NCBI GenBank assembly: GCA_023512375.1
Contig: JAILZS010000012.1
Location: 1-57,873, forward strand
Length of the DNA: 57,873 nt
Origin: Bacillota bacterium
GTDB taxonomy: Bacteria > Bacillota > Sulfobacillia > JAJZYS01 > JAILZS01
Reading direction: 5' to 3'
Position numbers and translations under genes: made by a program
Shown: positions 44,336 through 53,366 of the stretch, in pieces
Layout of the letters: every line of letters begins with the position of its first letter
How positions within the stretch are numbered: the first letter of the stretch is position 1
Notes under the pieces: generated by a model
What the model saw: the letters and a program-made list of their open reading frames with translations, nothing else
The model's database searches: none
What the model was told of the DNA's origin: nothing

Positions 44336-44449
44336 CTACTCGTCCTCGTCGTCGGCGCCGCAGCAGTCTCCGTAGGCCTGGCCGCTCCCGCACGGGCACG
44401 GATCCGAGTCCTGCGGGTCGCGCACCGTGTGCCACGTCTGTCGGCCCAC
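44336..44449 (-). CDS. SEC-C motif zinc mini-protein
   Basis: A 37-residue protein consisting almost only of a SEC-C zinc motif: DPCPCGSGQAYGDCCG (family CPCGSGKKYKxCC), preceded by VGRQTWHTVRDPQ and followed by an acidic tail. In SecA this motif binds zinc and contacts SecB and ribosomes; stand-alone versions exist but their role is unknown. GTG start with GGGAGGTGA (44457-44465) 7 nt upstream, a very strong ribosome site. It lies between cinA and the DEAD-box gene on the same strand. Too short for standard callers. Confidence 0.8.
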   Translation of the reverse strand: MGRQTWHTVRDPQDSDPCPCGSGQAYGDCCGADDEDE

Positions 44450-44587
44450 CGCGAGGTCACCTCCCACGAGCCGTGTGCTTCACACTGGCGCAGCGGTGGG
44501 GAGGCGTCAATCCCGTCGCCCCGCATCCTCCAGTTGCCGGTGGGGTTGGCGGTCGCCTGCGCCCGGCCGTGCCCGCCGCGCGGCCGA

Positions 44588-45904
44588 TCACGCCCCGCCC
44601 TGACGACGCGTGGCCGCGCGCACCGCCTCCTCCGGGCGGCCCGTGGGCGGCAGGTAGTGGCCCAGGCATCGCCGGCGGACGAGGTCGATCGCCGTCTGCG
44701 CGGCATGGCGCCGCACCTGGTCGCGCTGCCCCAGGTGGTGGCGCACGACGGCGACAACGCCGTCCGGTCCCGCCACGCCATAGTACACGGTGCCCACGGG
44801 CTGCGTGTCGCCATGCGCCGGACCCGCCCACCCCGTCATGGACACGCCGTAGGTGGCCGCCAGGCGGTCGCGCGCCCCCTCCGCCATCTCGGCGGCGCAG
44901 CGCGCCGACACCGCTCCCTCTTGGGCCAAGGTGTCGTGGCCTACGCCGAGGAGGGAGCGCTTCGCCTCGTCGCTGTACGCCACCACGCCCCCCTTCAGGA
45001 CCGCCGAGGCGCCCGGCACGCGGGCGAGGCGCGCGCTCGCCATGCCGGCCGTCAGGCTCTCGGCAAACGCAACGCTCTCCCCCCGCTCCGACAGCGCCCG
45101 CACCGCCACCTCCTCCAGCGACTCGCCCCGGGTGGCGTAGAGCGCCGGCCCCAGACGGCGCCGCACCTCCTCCTCCACCGCGTCCGCCATGGCCTCGGCC
45201 TCCTCGCGCCGGGCGGCGCGGGCCGTCAGGTGGAGGTGCACCTCGACCTCCTTGGCGTAGGGGCGGAGCGACGGGTTGCCATCCCCCATGAGATCCGCCA
45301 GCCACTCGTCGATCTGGCTCTCCCCCAGGCCGTGCACGCGCAGGGTGCGGCGCACGGCCGCGAGGTCGGGTGCGACGCGCTCCACCACCCGTTCGGCCAT
45401 GGGCAGCATCTCCCGCGGCGGGCCGGGGAGGAGGAAGACCCTCTGGCCGCCGGGCAGGGCGAGAGCGATGCCAGGGGCCGTTCCGAACGGGTTGGGCAGG
45501 ATCTCGGCCCCCTGCGGCAAGCGGGCCTGGCGCAGGTTCTCCTCGGGCATGGGCCGCCCCAGCTGCACGTAGCGGGCACGCAGCGAGTCGGCCACCGCCT
45601 CGTCGGTCACGAGGGGACGCCCGGCCACCAGGGCGAGAGCGTCGCGCGTGATGTCGTCCGCCGTCGGCCCGAGCCCCCCCGACACCACGACCACGTCGGC
45701 CTCGGCCAGGGCGGCGCGCAAGGCGGCGGCGATCGCCTCCAGGTCGTCGGGCACGGCCCGGTGCCCGGTTACCCGCGCCGCCCGCTCGCTGAACATGCGG
45801 GCCAGGTCGCGGGCGTTCGTGTCCAGGATGTCGCCCGACGTCACCTCGCTGCCCACCGACAGGATGGAAACTCGAAGCGACCCCGCGCCTGCCTGCACCG
45901 CCAC
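44588..45904 (-). CDS. cinA: CinA (competence/damage-inducible, NMN amidohydrolase family)
   Basis: A 438-residue two-domain protein. Residues 10-180 are the MoaB/MogA-like domain (SVGSEVTSGDILDTNARDLAR, VVSGGLGPTADDITRDALA). The C-terminal 160 residues are the NMN deamidase domain (SVAFAESLTAGMASARLARVPGAS, then VAYSDEAKRSLLGV). CinA proteins recycle NMN and/or hydrolyse ADP-ribose, and are often next to recA; here a helicase and a SEC-C gene are inserted between them. GTG start at 45904. The 138 nt before the SEC-C gene contain no gene. Confidence 0.94.
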   Translation of the reverse strand: MAVQAGAGSLRVSILSVGSEVTSGDILDTNARDLARMFSERAARVTGHRAVPDDLEAIAAALRAALAEADVVVVSGGLGPTADDITRDALALVAGRPLVTDEAVADSLRARYVQLGRPMPEENLRQARLPQGAEILPNPFGTAPGIALALPGGQRVFLLPGPPREMLPMAERVVERVAPDLAAVRRTLRVHGLGESQIDEWLADLMGDGNPSLRPYAKEVEVHLHLTARAARREEAEAMADAVEEEVRRRLGPALYATRGESLEEVAVRALSERGESVAFAESLTAGMASARLARVPGASAVLKGGVVAYSDEAKRSLLGVGHDTLAQEGAVSARCAAEMAEGARDRLAATYGVSMTGWAGPAHGDTQPVGTVYYGVAGPDGVVAVVRHHLGQRDQVRRHAAQTAIDLVRRRCLGHYLPPTGRPEEAVRAATRRQGGA

Positions 45905-45954
45905 GACCCCTCCCTGTGGCCCGTTCGGCGGCGCGCGGCGCGAACCCTGCCGCC

Positions 45955-47463
45955 TCAGCCCGCCCGCGCCGCCTCCCGCAGGGCGGCGGCGATCGCCTCG
46001 CCACCCAGGCGCTCCTCCTCCAGCAGGCGGTGGGCCAGCGACTCGAGGACGCGAAGGCGCGGAGCCAACAGCGCCCGCACCCGCGCCTCCTCCCCGGCCA
46101 GGACGTCGCGCACGGCCTCGAACAGCTCGCCCTCCGGCACCGACCCCTCCGGCACGGCCCCCAGGCGGCTCATCCCCGACAGGACGATGCGCCGCGCCGT
46201 CTCCCCCGCCTGGGCCAGGTCGCTCTGCGCCCCGGTGGAGCGCGCCCCCAGCACGAGTTCCTCCGCCACGGCGCCGGCGAGGGCGATGGCGATGTCGTCC
46301 GCCAACTCCTGGCGCGTGCGCAGGTAGCGGTCGTCGCCCGGGGAGTGGCGAACGTACCCGAGGGCGTTGCCGCGCGAGGTGATGGTGATGGCGGCCACCG
46401 ACCCGGGGCGCAGGAGTTCCGCCACCAGGGCGTGGCCCCCCTCGTGCACGGCCACCCGGCGCCGCTCCTCCCGCCCGGGGAGGCGGTCGAGGCGCTCGCC
46501 CATGATCACCTTCTCCACCGCCTCGGCCAGGTGGGCGCGGGCGATGGCCGGCGCCCCGGCCCGCAGCGCGAGGATGGCGGCCTCGTTGAGCACGCTCTCC
46601 AGGTGCGCGCCCGACAGGCCGAACGTCTCGCGCGCCAGACCCTCCAGATCGACGTCCTCCGCCAGGGCCCGATCGCGCGCGTGCAGGCGCAGGATCTCCA
46701 GCCGCCCCACTCGGTCGGGCAGCTCCACCCGCACCACGCGGTCGAACCGCCCGGGGCGGAGGAGCGCCTCGTCCAGGAGGTCCATCCGGTTGGTTGCCCC
46801 CAACACGAGGACGGTCACCTCCTCGTCAGGGCCTCCCCGCCCGAGGCCGTCCATCTCCACCAGGAGCTGGTTGAGCGTCTGGTCGTACTCCAGGTGATGG
46901 CGCTCGCTCCCCCGCCGCGCGCCCAGAACGTCCATCTCGTCGATGAAGACGATGGCGCTGCGTCCGGGCGCATCGCGCCCGGCGCGGCGGGCGCGCTCGA
47001 ACAGGTCGCGTACGCGCCGGGCGCCGACGCCGGCGTACATCTCGACGAACTCCGAGCCGCTCGCGCTCACGAAGGCGCTGCCCGTGTAAGCCGCCGCCGC
47101 CCGCGCCAGGAGCGTCTTCCCCGTGCCCGGCGGCCCCACCAAGAGAATGCCGCGCAGCGGCCGCACGCCGAGCCGACGGGCCGCCTCCTGCAGGCGCAGG
47201 AAGTCGAGCGCCTCCTTCAGTTCGCGCTTGGCCGTGCCCTGGCCGCCGACGTCGTCGAACGACGCCGGTCCGGGCGCGTCGCCCGCTCCCCCCCAGCGGC
47301 CGAGGCCGCGTTCCACCGCATCGCGCACCGGCGGGGTGGCGGCAAGGAGGAGGCCGAGGGCGAGGGCAAGGAAGGCGGGGGCCGGGTCGGCGCCGCGCAC
47401 GGCGAGGAAGGCGGCCACGCCCAACGCCACCCCCACCGGCCACTCGAGGGGCCAGCGGATCAT
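45955..47463 (-). CDS. FtsH-like AAA+ zinc metalloprotease with reduced membrane part
   Basis: A 502-residue M41-family protease. The first about 45 residues make two membrane helices joined by only a few residues (VGVALGVAAFLAV..PAFLALALGLLLAA); the roughly 70-100-residue external domain of FtsH is absent. The AAA+ domain is complete: SFDDVGGQGTAKRELKEALDFLR, Walker A GPPGTGKT, pore loop FVEMYAGVGARRVRDLF, Walker B IVFIDEMD, and RPGRFDR. The protease site HEGGH and a downstream TGAQSDL follow. It probably degrades membrane or cytosolic proteins; a sporulation role like that of FtsH paralogues is possible. Confidence 0.9.
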   Translation of the reverse strand: MIRWPLEWPVGVALGVAAFLAVRGADPAPAFLALALGLLLAATPPVRDAVERGLGRWGGAGDAPGPASFDDVGGQGTAKRELKEALDFLRLQEAARRLGVRPLRGILLVGPPGTGKTLLARAAAAYTGSAFVSASGSEFVEMYAGVGARRVRDLFERARRAGRDAPGRSAIVFIDEMDVLGARRGSERHHLEYDQTLNQLLVEMDGLGRGGPDEEVTVLVLGATNRMDLLDEALLRPGRFDRVVRVELPDRVGRLEILRLHARDRALAEDVDLEGLARETFGLSGAHLESVLNEAAILALRAGAPAIARAHLAEAVEKVIMGERLDRLPGREERRRVAVHEGGHALVAELLRPGSVAAITITSRGNALGYVRHSPGDDRYLRTRQELADDIAIALAGAVAEELVLGARSTGAQSDLAQAGETARRIVLSGMSRLGAVPEGSVPEGELFEAVRDVLAGEEARVRALLAPRLRVLESLAHRLLEEERLGGEAIAAALREAARAG

Positions 47464-47993
47464 GGGGCCACCCCCGCCGCCCTGGCGCCGCCAGAACGAG
47501 GGAAGAGGGCGTAGGCCGACCGTCCTCCCGGCCCGGTGAGGGTCACGTACACGGCCCCTGCGTCCACCTCCACGCGCGCCGACAGGCCTCGGGCGCGCGC
47601 CTCGGCGCCGACCGCCCGCGCCATGGCCACGAAGTCGCCGGTGGCGATGCCCTGTTCCACCGGCACGGCGACCGCCTCCAGGGCCGTAGTGAGCGACGCC
47701 TGGCCAGGCCCCGCCGGCACGAGGCGGACGCCGCTGCCGAGGATGGGCGTAAGCCGCGCCGTAAGCCGCTGGCAGACCGCCTCCAGGTCCACCTCGTCGG
47801 CCAGCTGCACCGCCACCGACGGCGCACCCCCGTTCGTCTGCAAGCGGTAGGCGAGCACGCCGGGCACCCGCATGGCCCCGGCCACCGGCGCCGTCACAAG
47901 GGCCCGGTGGGCGAGGGCGGCGCCGGCGCTGAGCGCGCCGAAGGTGGCAGCCATGGCTGCGAGAGCCGAGGCCACCCGCCGCGCCCATACCAT
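47460..47993 (-). CDS. Secreted or membrane-anchored hypothetical protein
   Basis: A 177-residue protein with an N-terminal signal or anchor (RRVASALAAMAATFGALSAGAALAHRA), then an alpha/beta region with no recognised domain (VQLADEVDLEAVCQRLTARL; GDFVAMARAVGAEARARGLSARVEVDAGAVYVTLTG). ATG with GGGAGGGGAG upstream at good distance. Its stop overlaps the start of the FtsH-like gene as ATGA, so the two are cotranscribed and it could be an accessory or substrate of that protease. Confidence 0.7.
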   Translation of the reverse strand: MVWARRVASALAAMAATFGALSAGAALAHRALVTAPVAGAMRVPGVLAYRLQTNGGAPSVAVQLADEVDLEAVCQRLTARLTPILGSGVRLVPAGPGQASLTTALEAVAVPVEQGIATGDFVAMARAVGAEARARGLSARVEVDAGAVYVTLTGPGGRSAYALFPRSGGARAAGVAP

Positions 47994-48232
47994 CCGCGCT
48001 CCCCTCCCCGTCCCCTCCTCGCGCCGATGCCGGACAGGCCCCGGACGCATAGAGTTCTCGCGTGCCCGGGGTCCGCGGGTGTCGGAGCGAGAGGGCAATT
48101 GCGCACGGTCATCGGCCGTCTTCGACCTCATCGACCCTGGGGGGAGCGTAGCATGAAGCCTACGCCGATTCACCGTCAATTCCTGGGCCGGTCGCCGGTG
48201 TTCGCCAGCGTTCGGCAGGGAGGAGGATCGCC

Positions 48233-48448
48233 ATGTTGGGCAAGCAGGGCAGCGTCGACCTCCGCTCCCACGTCCTCGCGGTCGAAGGCGCACGGCGTGA
48301 GCTGGAGGCGGCGCAGCAGTGGTTCGAGTGGGTGACCGAGCCGCGCCTGGTCGACGAGGCGATCTACCGCCTGCGCGCGGCCGAACTGCGCCTTGCGCAC
48401 GCCATGGGCCCCATGCGCAAGGGGGAGGAAGCGCTGCGGGCGCCCTAG
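48233..48448 (+). CDS. YaaL-like DUF2508 family protein
   Basis: A 71-residue helical protein. The core LAVEGARRELEAAQQWFEWVTEPRLVDEAIYRLRAAELRLAHAM fits DUF2508 (YaaL), a small Bacillota family of unknown function with the pattern EL..A...F..VT.P.L.D.AIY.L.AAE.R. ATG with AGGGAGGAGG 6 nt upstream. The 240 nt between it and the divergent 47460 gene show no other gene and no clear promoter pair. Confidence 0.82.
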   Translation: MLGKQGSVDLRSHVLAVEGARRELEAAQQWFEWVTEPRLVDEAIYRLRAAELRLAHAMGPMRKGEEALRAP

Positions 48449-48521
48449 CGGGGGGACGCGTAAGGAGAGGATTCCCCGCCGGCCGGACCGAACAGCAACG
48501 GGCTGGGAGGGGTTCCAGCCC

Positions 48522-50789
48522 GTGCACCTGAGCCAGGTCCTCGACCGCCTCGCGCACGACCGCGCCTTCGGCGAGCAGGTCGCCGACTGGCGCGTGCTGC
48601 CGGCGGAGCCGGCGCGGCGCCGACCGCTGCCGCCGGACCTCGACCCGCGCCTGGCCGATCGCCTGAGGTCCAGGGGCGTGGTGGATCTCTACGTCCACCA
48701 GGCGGAGGCGTACGCGTTGGCGCGCGCCGGCCACAACGTCGTCACCCTGACGCCCACGGCCTCGGGCAAGAGCCTGGGATACGCGCTGCCGGTGCTGCAG
48801 ACCCTGGCCGAAGACCCCCACGCCCGGACGATCATGCTCTTCCCCACGAAGGCCCTGGCCCAAGACCAGCTCGCCTGGCTGCGAGGGGACCTGGCCGCCT
48901 TGGGGTCCGACTTGGCCGTCGGCACCTACGACGGCGATACGGCGCCCGCCGAGCGACGCCGCCTGCGCCGCGCCGGCCACATCGTCCTCACCAACCCGGA
49001 CATGCTCCACGCCGCCATCCTTCCCCACCACACGCAGTGGGTGCACCTGTTCGAGAACCTGCGCTACGTGGTGCTGGACGAGCTGCACACCTACCGCGGG
49101 GTGTTCGGCGCCCACGTGGCCCAGGTGCTCCGGCGCCTGCGCCGCCTGTGCCGGTTTTACGGCTCGGAGCCGCGCTTCCTCGCCACGTCCGCCACCGTGG
49201 GCGACGCAGAGGCCTTCGCCTCCCGGCTATTCGACGCGCCGGTGCGGGTCGTGCGCGAGAACGGCGCCCCCCGGGGCGAACGGCATGTCGTCCTCCTGCG
49301 CCCGCGCCTCATCGACGCCCACGCGGGCGTGCGCGCCAGCGCCTCCGCCCTGGCCGACGACCTCACCGTCCGGCTGGTGGAGAGCGGCGTGGCCACCATC
49401 GTCTTCTGCCGCAGCCGCCAGAGCGTGGAGCTGCACACCCGCGCCCTCAAGGCGCGGCTGGGGGAGGGGCGGGTGGAGGGCTATCGGGGGGGCTACTTGC
49501 CGAGCGAGCGGCGGGCGATCGAGGCCGCGCTGCGTGACGGGTCGCTGCGCTGCGTCGTCTCCACGAACGCCCTCGAGCTGGGGATCGACATCGGTGCCCT
49601 GGACGCGGCCGTGGTCGTGGGCTATCCCGGTACCGTCGCCTCCCTCTGGCAGCAGGCGGGGCGGGCCGGGCGGCGGGGGGAGGTGTCCGCCGTCTTCCTC
49701 GTCGCCACACCCGCCCCCCTCGACCAGTACCTGGCCGACCACCCGGCGTACCTGTACGGCCAGAGCCCGGAGGCCCCGGCGATCAATCCGGACAACCGCT
49801 ACATCCTCATGGATCACCTCAAGTGCGCCGCCTTCGAGCTCCCCTTCGCCCCCGACGACCGGTTCTCGGTGGCCACGACGCCGGAGATGCTCGACGCCCT
49901 GGCCCGCGCCGGCATCCTGCGCCTGGCGGGGGGGCGCTACTACTGGGCGACGGAGGGCTACCCCGCCCACGGCATCTCCCTGCGCAGCGGGCCGGGGGAG
50001 AACTTCGTGGTGATCGAGCGCACCGACGCCGGCCCCCGCGTCCTGGGCGAGGTCGACCGCCCGAGCGCCCCCACCCTCCTGCACGAACAGGCCATCTACC
50101 TGCACGGCGGCCGCACCTACCAGGTGGAGGAGCTCGACTACCCGGAGCGCAAGGCGTTCGTCCGGGCGGTGGACGCCGACTACTACACGGAGGCGGAGAT
50201 GGCCTCGCGCCTCGACGTCCTGCGCCTGGAGGAGGAACTCCACGCGGACGGCGTCGGCGCCGCCCTGGGCGAGGTGGAGGTCTCCTTCCTGCCCACGATG
50301 TTCAAGAAGATCGCCTTCGAGACACGGGACAACGTGGGTTGGGGGCCGATCCACCTGCCCGAGGAACACCTGCCCACCATGGCCGCATGGTGGACCCTCC
50401 CCGACCCCCTGCCCGGCCCGCCCGCCCGCACCGCCTCCGCCCTGGCGGGCTGCGCCCACGTCCTGTCCGCGGTCGCCGCCTTCTTCCTCATGTGCGATCC
50501 GCGCGACCTGGGGGTGGCCTCCCAGGTGCGCGACCCCCGCACGGGCGTGCCCACCCTCTACCTGTACGACATGACGCCGGGCGGCGTCGGCCTGGCGGAG
50601 GCCGCCTTCCGTCGAGGCCACGAGCTGTTCGCCGCCGCCCTGGAGCGCATCCGCGCCTGTCCGTGCGACGCCGGCTGCCCATCCTGCGTCGGACCCGGGC
50701 GGGAGAGCGACGCCAAGGACGGGGCGGCGGAGCTCCTCACCCGGTGGGAGCGGGCCCTCTCCCTCGCCCGGGCCGCGGGCGGTCGATGA
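48522..50789 (+). CDS. mrfA: MrfA-type DEAH/DUF1998 helicase
   Basis: A 755-residue SF2 helicase of the MrfA (YprA) family. In Bacillus subtilis it works with MrfB in repair of mitomycin C damage independently of UvrABC. Motifs: LTPTASGKSLGYALP (Walker A), VVLDELHTYRGVFG (DEIH/DELH box), SATVGDA, STNALELGIDIGALD and QQAGRAGRRGE. The C-terminal DUF1998 region has the Cys cluster FLMCD ... CPCDAGCPSCVGP. A GTG at 48522 is chosen (GGGAGGGG 9 nt upstream, and family start). Its stop overlaps mrfB. Confidence 0.93.
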   Translation: MHLSQVLDRLAHDRAFGEQVADWRVLPAEPARRRPLPPDLDPRLADRLRSRGVVDLYVHQAEAYALARAGHNVVTLTPTASGKSLGYALPVLQTLAEDPHARTIMLFPTKALAQDQLAWLRGDLAALGSDLAVGTYDGDTAPAERRRLRRAGHIVLTNPDMLHAAILPHHTQWVHLFENLRYVVLDELHTYRGVFGAHVAQVLRRLRRLCRFYGSEPRFLATSATVGDAEAFASRLFDAPVRVVRENGAPRGERHVVLLRPRLIDAHAGVRASASALADDLTVRLVESGVATIVFCRSRQSVELHTRALKARLGEGRVEGYRGGYLPSERRAIEAALRDGSLRCVVSTNALELGIDIGALDAAVVVGYPGTVASLWQQAGRAGRRGEVSAVFLVATPAPLDQYLADHPAYLYGQSPEAPAINPDNRYILMDHLKCAAFELPFAPDDRFSVATTPEMLDALARAGILRLAGGRYYWATEGYPAHGISLRSGPGENFVVIERTDAGPRVLGEVDRPSAPTLLHEQAIYLHGGRTYQVEELDYPERKAFVRAVDADYYTEAEMASRLDVLRLEEELHADGVGAALGEVEVSFLPTMFKKIAFETRDNVGWGPIHLPEEHLPTMAAWWTLPDPLPGPPARTASALAGCAHVLSAVAAFFLMCDPRDLGVASQVRDPRTGVPTLYLYDMTPGGVGLAEAAFRRGHELFAAALERIRACPCDAGCPSCVGPGRESDAKDGAAELLTRWERALSLARAAGGR

Positions 50790-51925
50790 CCACGCCCGGC
50801 CCCGACGTCCTGGGCTGGCGGGGGCTCGACGCCTTCGTGCGCCGGGGCGAGGTATGGGAGGGCGAGCACCTCCTCGCCACCCTGGGCCCGACCGCACCGC
50901 CCTCCCCCTGGCCGCAGGCGCTCGCTTGGCCGGAAGGGGCCGAGGGCGAGGTCATGGCCCTGGACGTGGAGACCACCGGCCTCGGGGGCGCCGGCAGCGC
51001 GGTCTTCCAGGTGGGCCTCGCCTGGCGGGAGGGCGAACGGGTGCGGGTGCGCCAGCTGTTGGCCCCCGACCTGCCGGCCGAGGGGCCCCTGCTGGAACGG
51101 CTCGCCGCCCTGTGGTCGGAGCGCCGCATCCGCCTCGTCACGTACAACGGCGAGAGCTTCGACCTGCCGTTTTTGCGCGCGCGGGCCCGCTTCCACGGCG
51201 TCCGTCTCCCCCTTCCCCCGGCCATGGACCTCCTCTCCCACACCCGCCGCCTGTACCGCGATCGCGACGGCTCCTGCCGCCTCACCCACCTGGAGGCCAC
51301 GCGCCTGGGCCACCCCCGAGGCGATGACCTTCCCGGAAGCCTGGTGCCGCAGGTGTACTACGAGTCCCTGCGGCGTGGCGACCCAACCCTCCTGGAACCG
51401 GTGCTCCGCCATAACGCGGCCGACCTGGTGGCCACGCTGGGCCTCGTCTGGCGCGTCGCCCACGACCTGGCCGCACCGCCGGATCCGAGCCGCCACCCCG
51501 CCGACCTCTTCGGTCTATACCGCACCGCCCTGGCGGCGGGCGACGCGCACAGCGCCCGCCGCGCCCTGGAGGCCTGCCTGGCCGCCGGGCCGCCGCCCCA
51601 TCTCCGCCGCCTGGCGCTGTCGCGCCTGAGCCGCCTGTTGCGCGCGGCGGGCGACGCCGACGCCCGCCACGTCTTGTGGCAGGCGGCTGCCCACGCCCCC
51701 GACGCCCCACCGGAACACCTGGAGGCGTGGGCGAAGATCCTCGAGCACGAGCGCCGTGACCCCCTAGCGGCCCGCGCCGTCGCCGCTGCCGCCCTCGCCC
51801 GCCTGCGGGCCGAGGCGCGGGCGCTGGGGACGGCCCCGGACCCGGCGCGGGAACAGGCCCTGCGCCGCCGCCTCGACCGGCTGGAGCGCCGCCTCGCCCG
51901 CCGATCCCCCGCCGCGCCCGCGTAG
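50786..51925 (+). CDS. mrfB: MrfB-type RNase H-like exonuclease with TPR-like tail
   Basis: A 379-residue partner of MrfA (YprB family). The N-terminal half is a DnaQ-like 3'-5' exonuclease: ALDVETTGLGGAGSAVFQVGLA (first acidic pair), LVTYNGESFDLPFLRARAR, and HNAADLVATLGL with the final Asp. The C-terminal half is helical repeats (FGLYRTALAAGDAHSARRALEACLA..) like TPRs. ATG overlaps the mrfA stop as ATGA, so a stoichiometric pair is likely. Confidence 0.92.
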   Translation: MTTPGPDVLGWRGLDAFVRRGEVWEGEHLLATLGPTAPPSPWPQALAWPEGAEGEVMALDVETTGLGGAGSAVFQVGLAWREGERVRVRQLLAPDLPAEGPLLERLAALWSERRIRLVTYNGESFDLPFLRARARFHGVRLPLPPAMDLLSHTRRLYRDRDGSCRLTHLEATRLGHPRGDDLPGSLVPQVYYESLRRGDPTLLEPVLRHNAADLVATLGLVWRVAHDLAAPPDPSRHPADLFGLYRTALAAGDAHSARRALEACLAAGPPPHLRRLALSRLSRLLRAAGDADARHVLWQAAAHAPDAPPEHLEAWAKILEHERRDPLAARAVAAAALARLRAEARALGTAPDPAREQALRRRLDRLERRLARRSPAAPA

Positions 51926-51977
51926 CCGGTTCTGACCCCCGGGCCGCACCCATACGGTCGCCTCGGAGGGATGGCCC

Positions 51978-52757
51978 GTGCTCACCATCGCCGTTCCGAG
52001 GCGCCTGGCAGTCGCCCTGGGGCGTACCTTCGGGGTGGCGGCGGCGGCCGCCGCCGCCTTGTCCCTCGCCCGCTACGCCGCCCCGCCGGCGATGGGCGCG
52101 CACGGCCCCGCCCCGGCGTCGGCGCTCGAGGTGCCCGTTCGCGACGTCGCCACATCCCAGAGGGACATCGCGCTCACGTTCGACATCTCTTGGGGCACGG
52201 TCATGCCTCCCAAGGTGGTGGGCATCCTGCGGCGCGAGCGCGTCCCCGCCACCTTCTTCCTGTCGGGGCCGTGGGTGACCGCCCACCCCGAGCTGGTGCG
52301 GGAGATCGCCGCCGTCCCCTACTTCGAGATCGAGAGCCACGGCCAGGCGCACGTGAACTTCAGCGGCCTGGGGCCGGCGGGCGTGGCCGCGAACGTAGAG
52401 CGCGCCAGCGCCGCCATCGCAGCGGTGACGGGCCGACGGCCGACGATGATCCGGCCCCCCAACGGCGACTACTCCCGGGCCTCCTTGCGCGCCACCGCCG
52501 CCCTGGGCATGCGCACGATCATCTGGGGAACCGACTCCCTCGACTGGATGAACCCGGGCGTGTCCACCATCGTGCGGCGCGTCCTTCGCGGCGCCCACCC
52601 GGGCGACATCGTCCTACTCCATGCGTCGGATACGTGCCGCCAGACCGACCTCGCCCTACCCGAGATCCTCGCCCAGCTGCGCGCCCGCGGCTACCGCTTC
52701 GTCACCGTCGCCCAGCTCCTGCGCGCCGGAACCCCCCGGGCCCACAGCGTCTCCTGA
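51978..52757 (+). CDS. PdaB-like sporulation polysaccharide deacetylase family protein
   Basis: A 259-residue NodB-fold protein. The N-terminus is a signal/anchor (VAAAAAAALSLARYAA). The catalytic core reads IALTFDISWGTVMPPKVVGIL, ATFFLSGPWV, ESHGQAHVNF (metal-binding SHGxxH) and MIRPPNGDYS. TFDISWG instead of TFDDGP is characteristic of the sporulation subgroup PdaB, needed for late spore maintenance. A GTG start has GGAGGG 7 nt upstream. CATACGGT at 51951-51958 resembles a sigma-E -10 (CATAC..T), but no good -35 is seen. Confidence 0.86.
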   Translation: MLTIAVPRRLAVALGRTFGVAAAAAAALSLARYAAPPAMGAHGPAPASALEVPVRDVATSQRDIALTFDISWGTVMPPKVVGILRRERVPATFFLSGPWVTAHPELVREIAAVPYFEIESHGQAHVNFSGLGPAGVAANVERASAAIAAVTGRRPTMIRPPNGDYSRASLRATAALGMRTIIWGTDSLDWMNPGVSTIVRRVLRGAHPGDIVLLHASDTCRQTDLALPEILAQLRARGYRFVTVAQLLRAGTPRAHSVS

Positions 52758-52772
52758 CGACGACGACAGCGC

Positions 52773-52798
52773 GCCGGCCGGCCCCAGGGCCGGCCGGC
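52773..52798. terminator. Bidirectional hairpin between pdaB and the sulfocyanin gene
   Basis: GCCGGCCGGCCC and GGGCCGGCCGGC form a 12-bp near-perfect palindrome in the 60-nt gap between convergent genes. No U-tract. Confidence 0.6.
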
Positions 52799-52817
52799 AC
52801 GCGCATGAGCCCCTCGC

Positions 52818-53366
52818 TTAGACGTGGATCGAGGGAGACTTCGCCGCCTTGGAGACGATCAGCGTGTCCCACATCCCGATCGTGGCGTGGCCAGGGAAAG
52901 CGCAGATGATGCGGAACTTGCCCACCTTGTCGGCCACGAAGTGGAAGTTCGCGCTCCCGCCCGTAGGCGTGCCCTGAACCGGATTGGGCGACTCGGCGCC
53001 CGGGAACACCGGCTTGGGATTGAACGCGCTCAGAGGCGTATTCCAGGTGTCGACGAGCACGCTGTGGGGGAGCGAGCCAACGTTCTTGAACACCACGTCG
53101 ACCTTCCAACCGAAGGGGACGGTAACCACCATCTGTCCCTTGGAGTAGCCGTCGAAGTTCATGCCGCCGTTGTTCGTGCCGTAACCGCCGAGGAGCGTGA
53201 GGACGGCGGTCTTCGCCTTGGCGTTCACCTTGAGCCACTTGCTCGCCACGGCCTGCACCCGCGGCTTGGCCTTCACGCGCCCGTGGGCGGCCGCGGCCGT
53301 CCCGCCCAGGAGCATGGCGGTCGCCGTGACCAAGCCCAACCAGGTGCCGATCTTGCGCACCTGCAA
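52818..53366 (-). CDS. Sulfocyanin-type blue copper protein
   Basis: A 182-residue exported or lipid-free anchored cupredoxin. After an N-terminal hydrophobic segment (TWLGLVTATAMLLGG) comes WLKVNAKAKTAVLTLLGGYGTNNGGMNFDGYSKGQ, the sulfocyanin-like start. Type I copper ligands are visible as His101 (SLPHSVLV), Cys155, His160 and Met165 in ICAFPGHATIGMWD. Sulfocyanins carry electrons in aerobic respiration of acidophilic archaea and some acidophilic bacteria. TTG start at 53366 with AAAGGGGA 9 nt upstream. Not in an operon with a terminal oxidase here. Confidence 0.87.
   Translation of the reverse strand: MQVRKIGTWLGLVTATAMLLGGTAAAAHGRVKAKPRVQAVASKWLKVNAKAKTAVLTLLGGYGTNNGGMNFDGYSKGQMVVTVPFGWKVDVVFKNVGSLPHSVLVDTWNTPLSAFNPKPVFPGAESPNPVQGTPTGGSANFHFVADKVGKFRIICAFPGHATIGMWDTLIVSKAAKSPSIHV

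Noticed and set aside
44472-44484. GTGTG-CTT-CACAC palindrome upstream of the SEC-C gene as an operator
   Set aside because: Arms of only 5 bp, no second copy seen, and no promoter pair around it.
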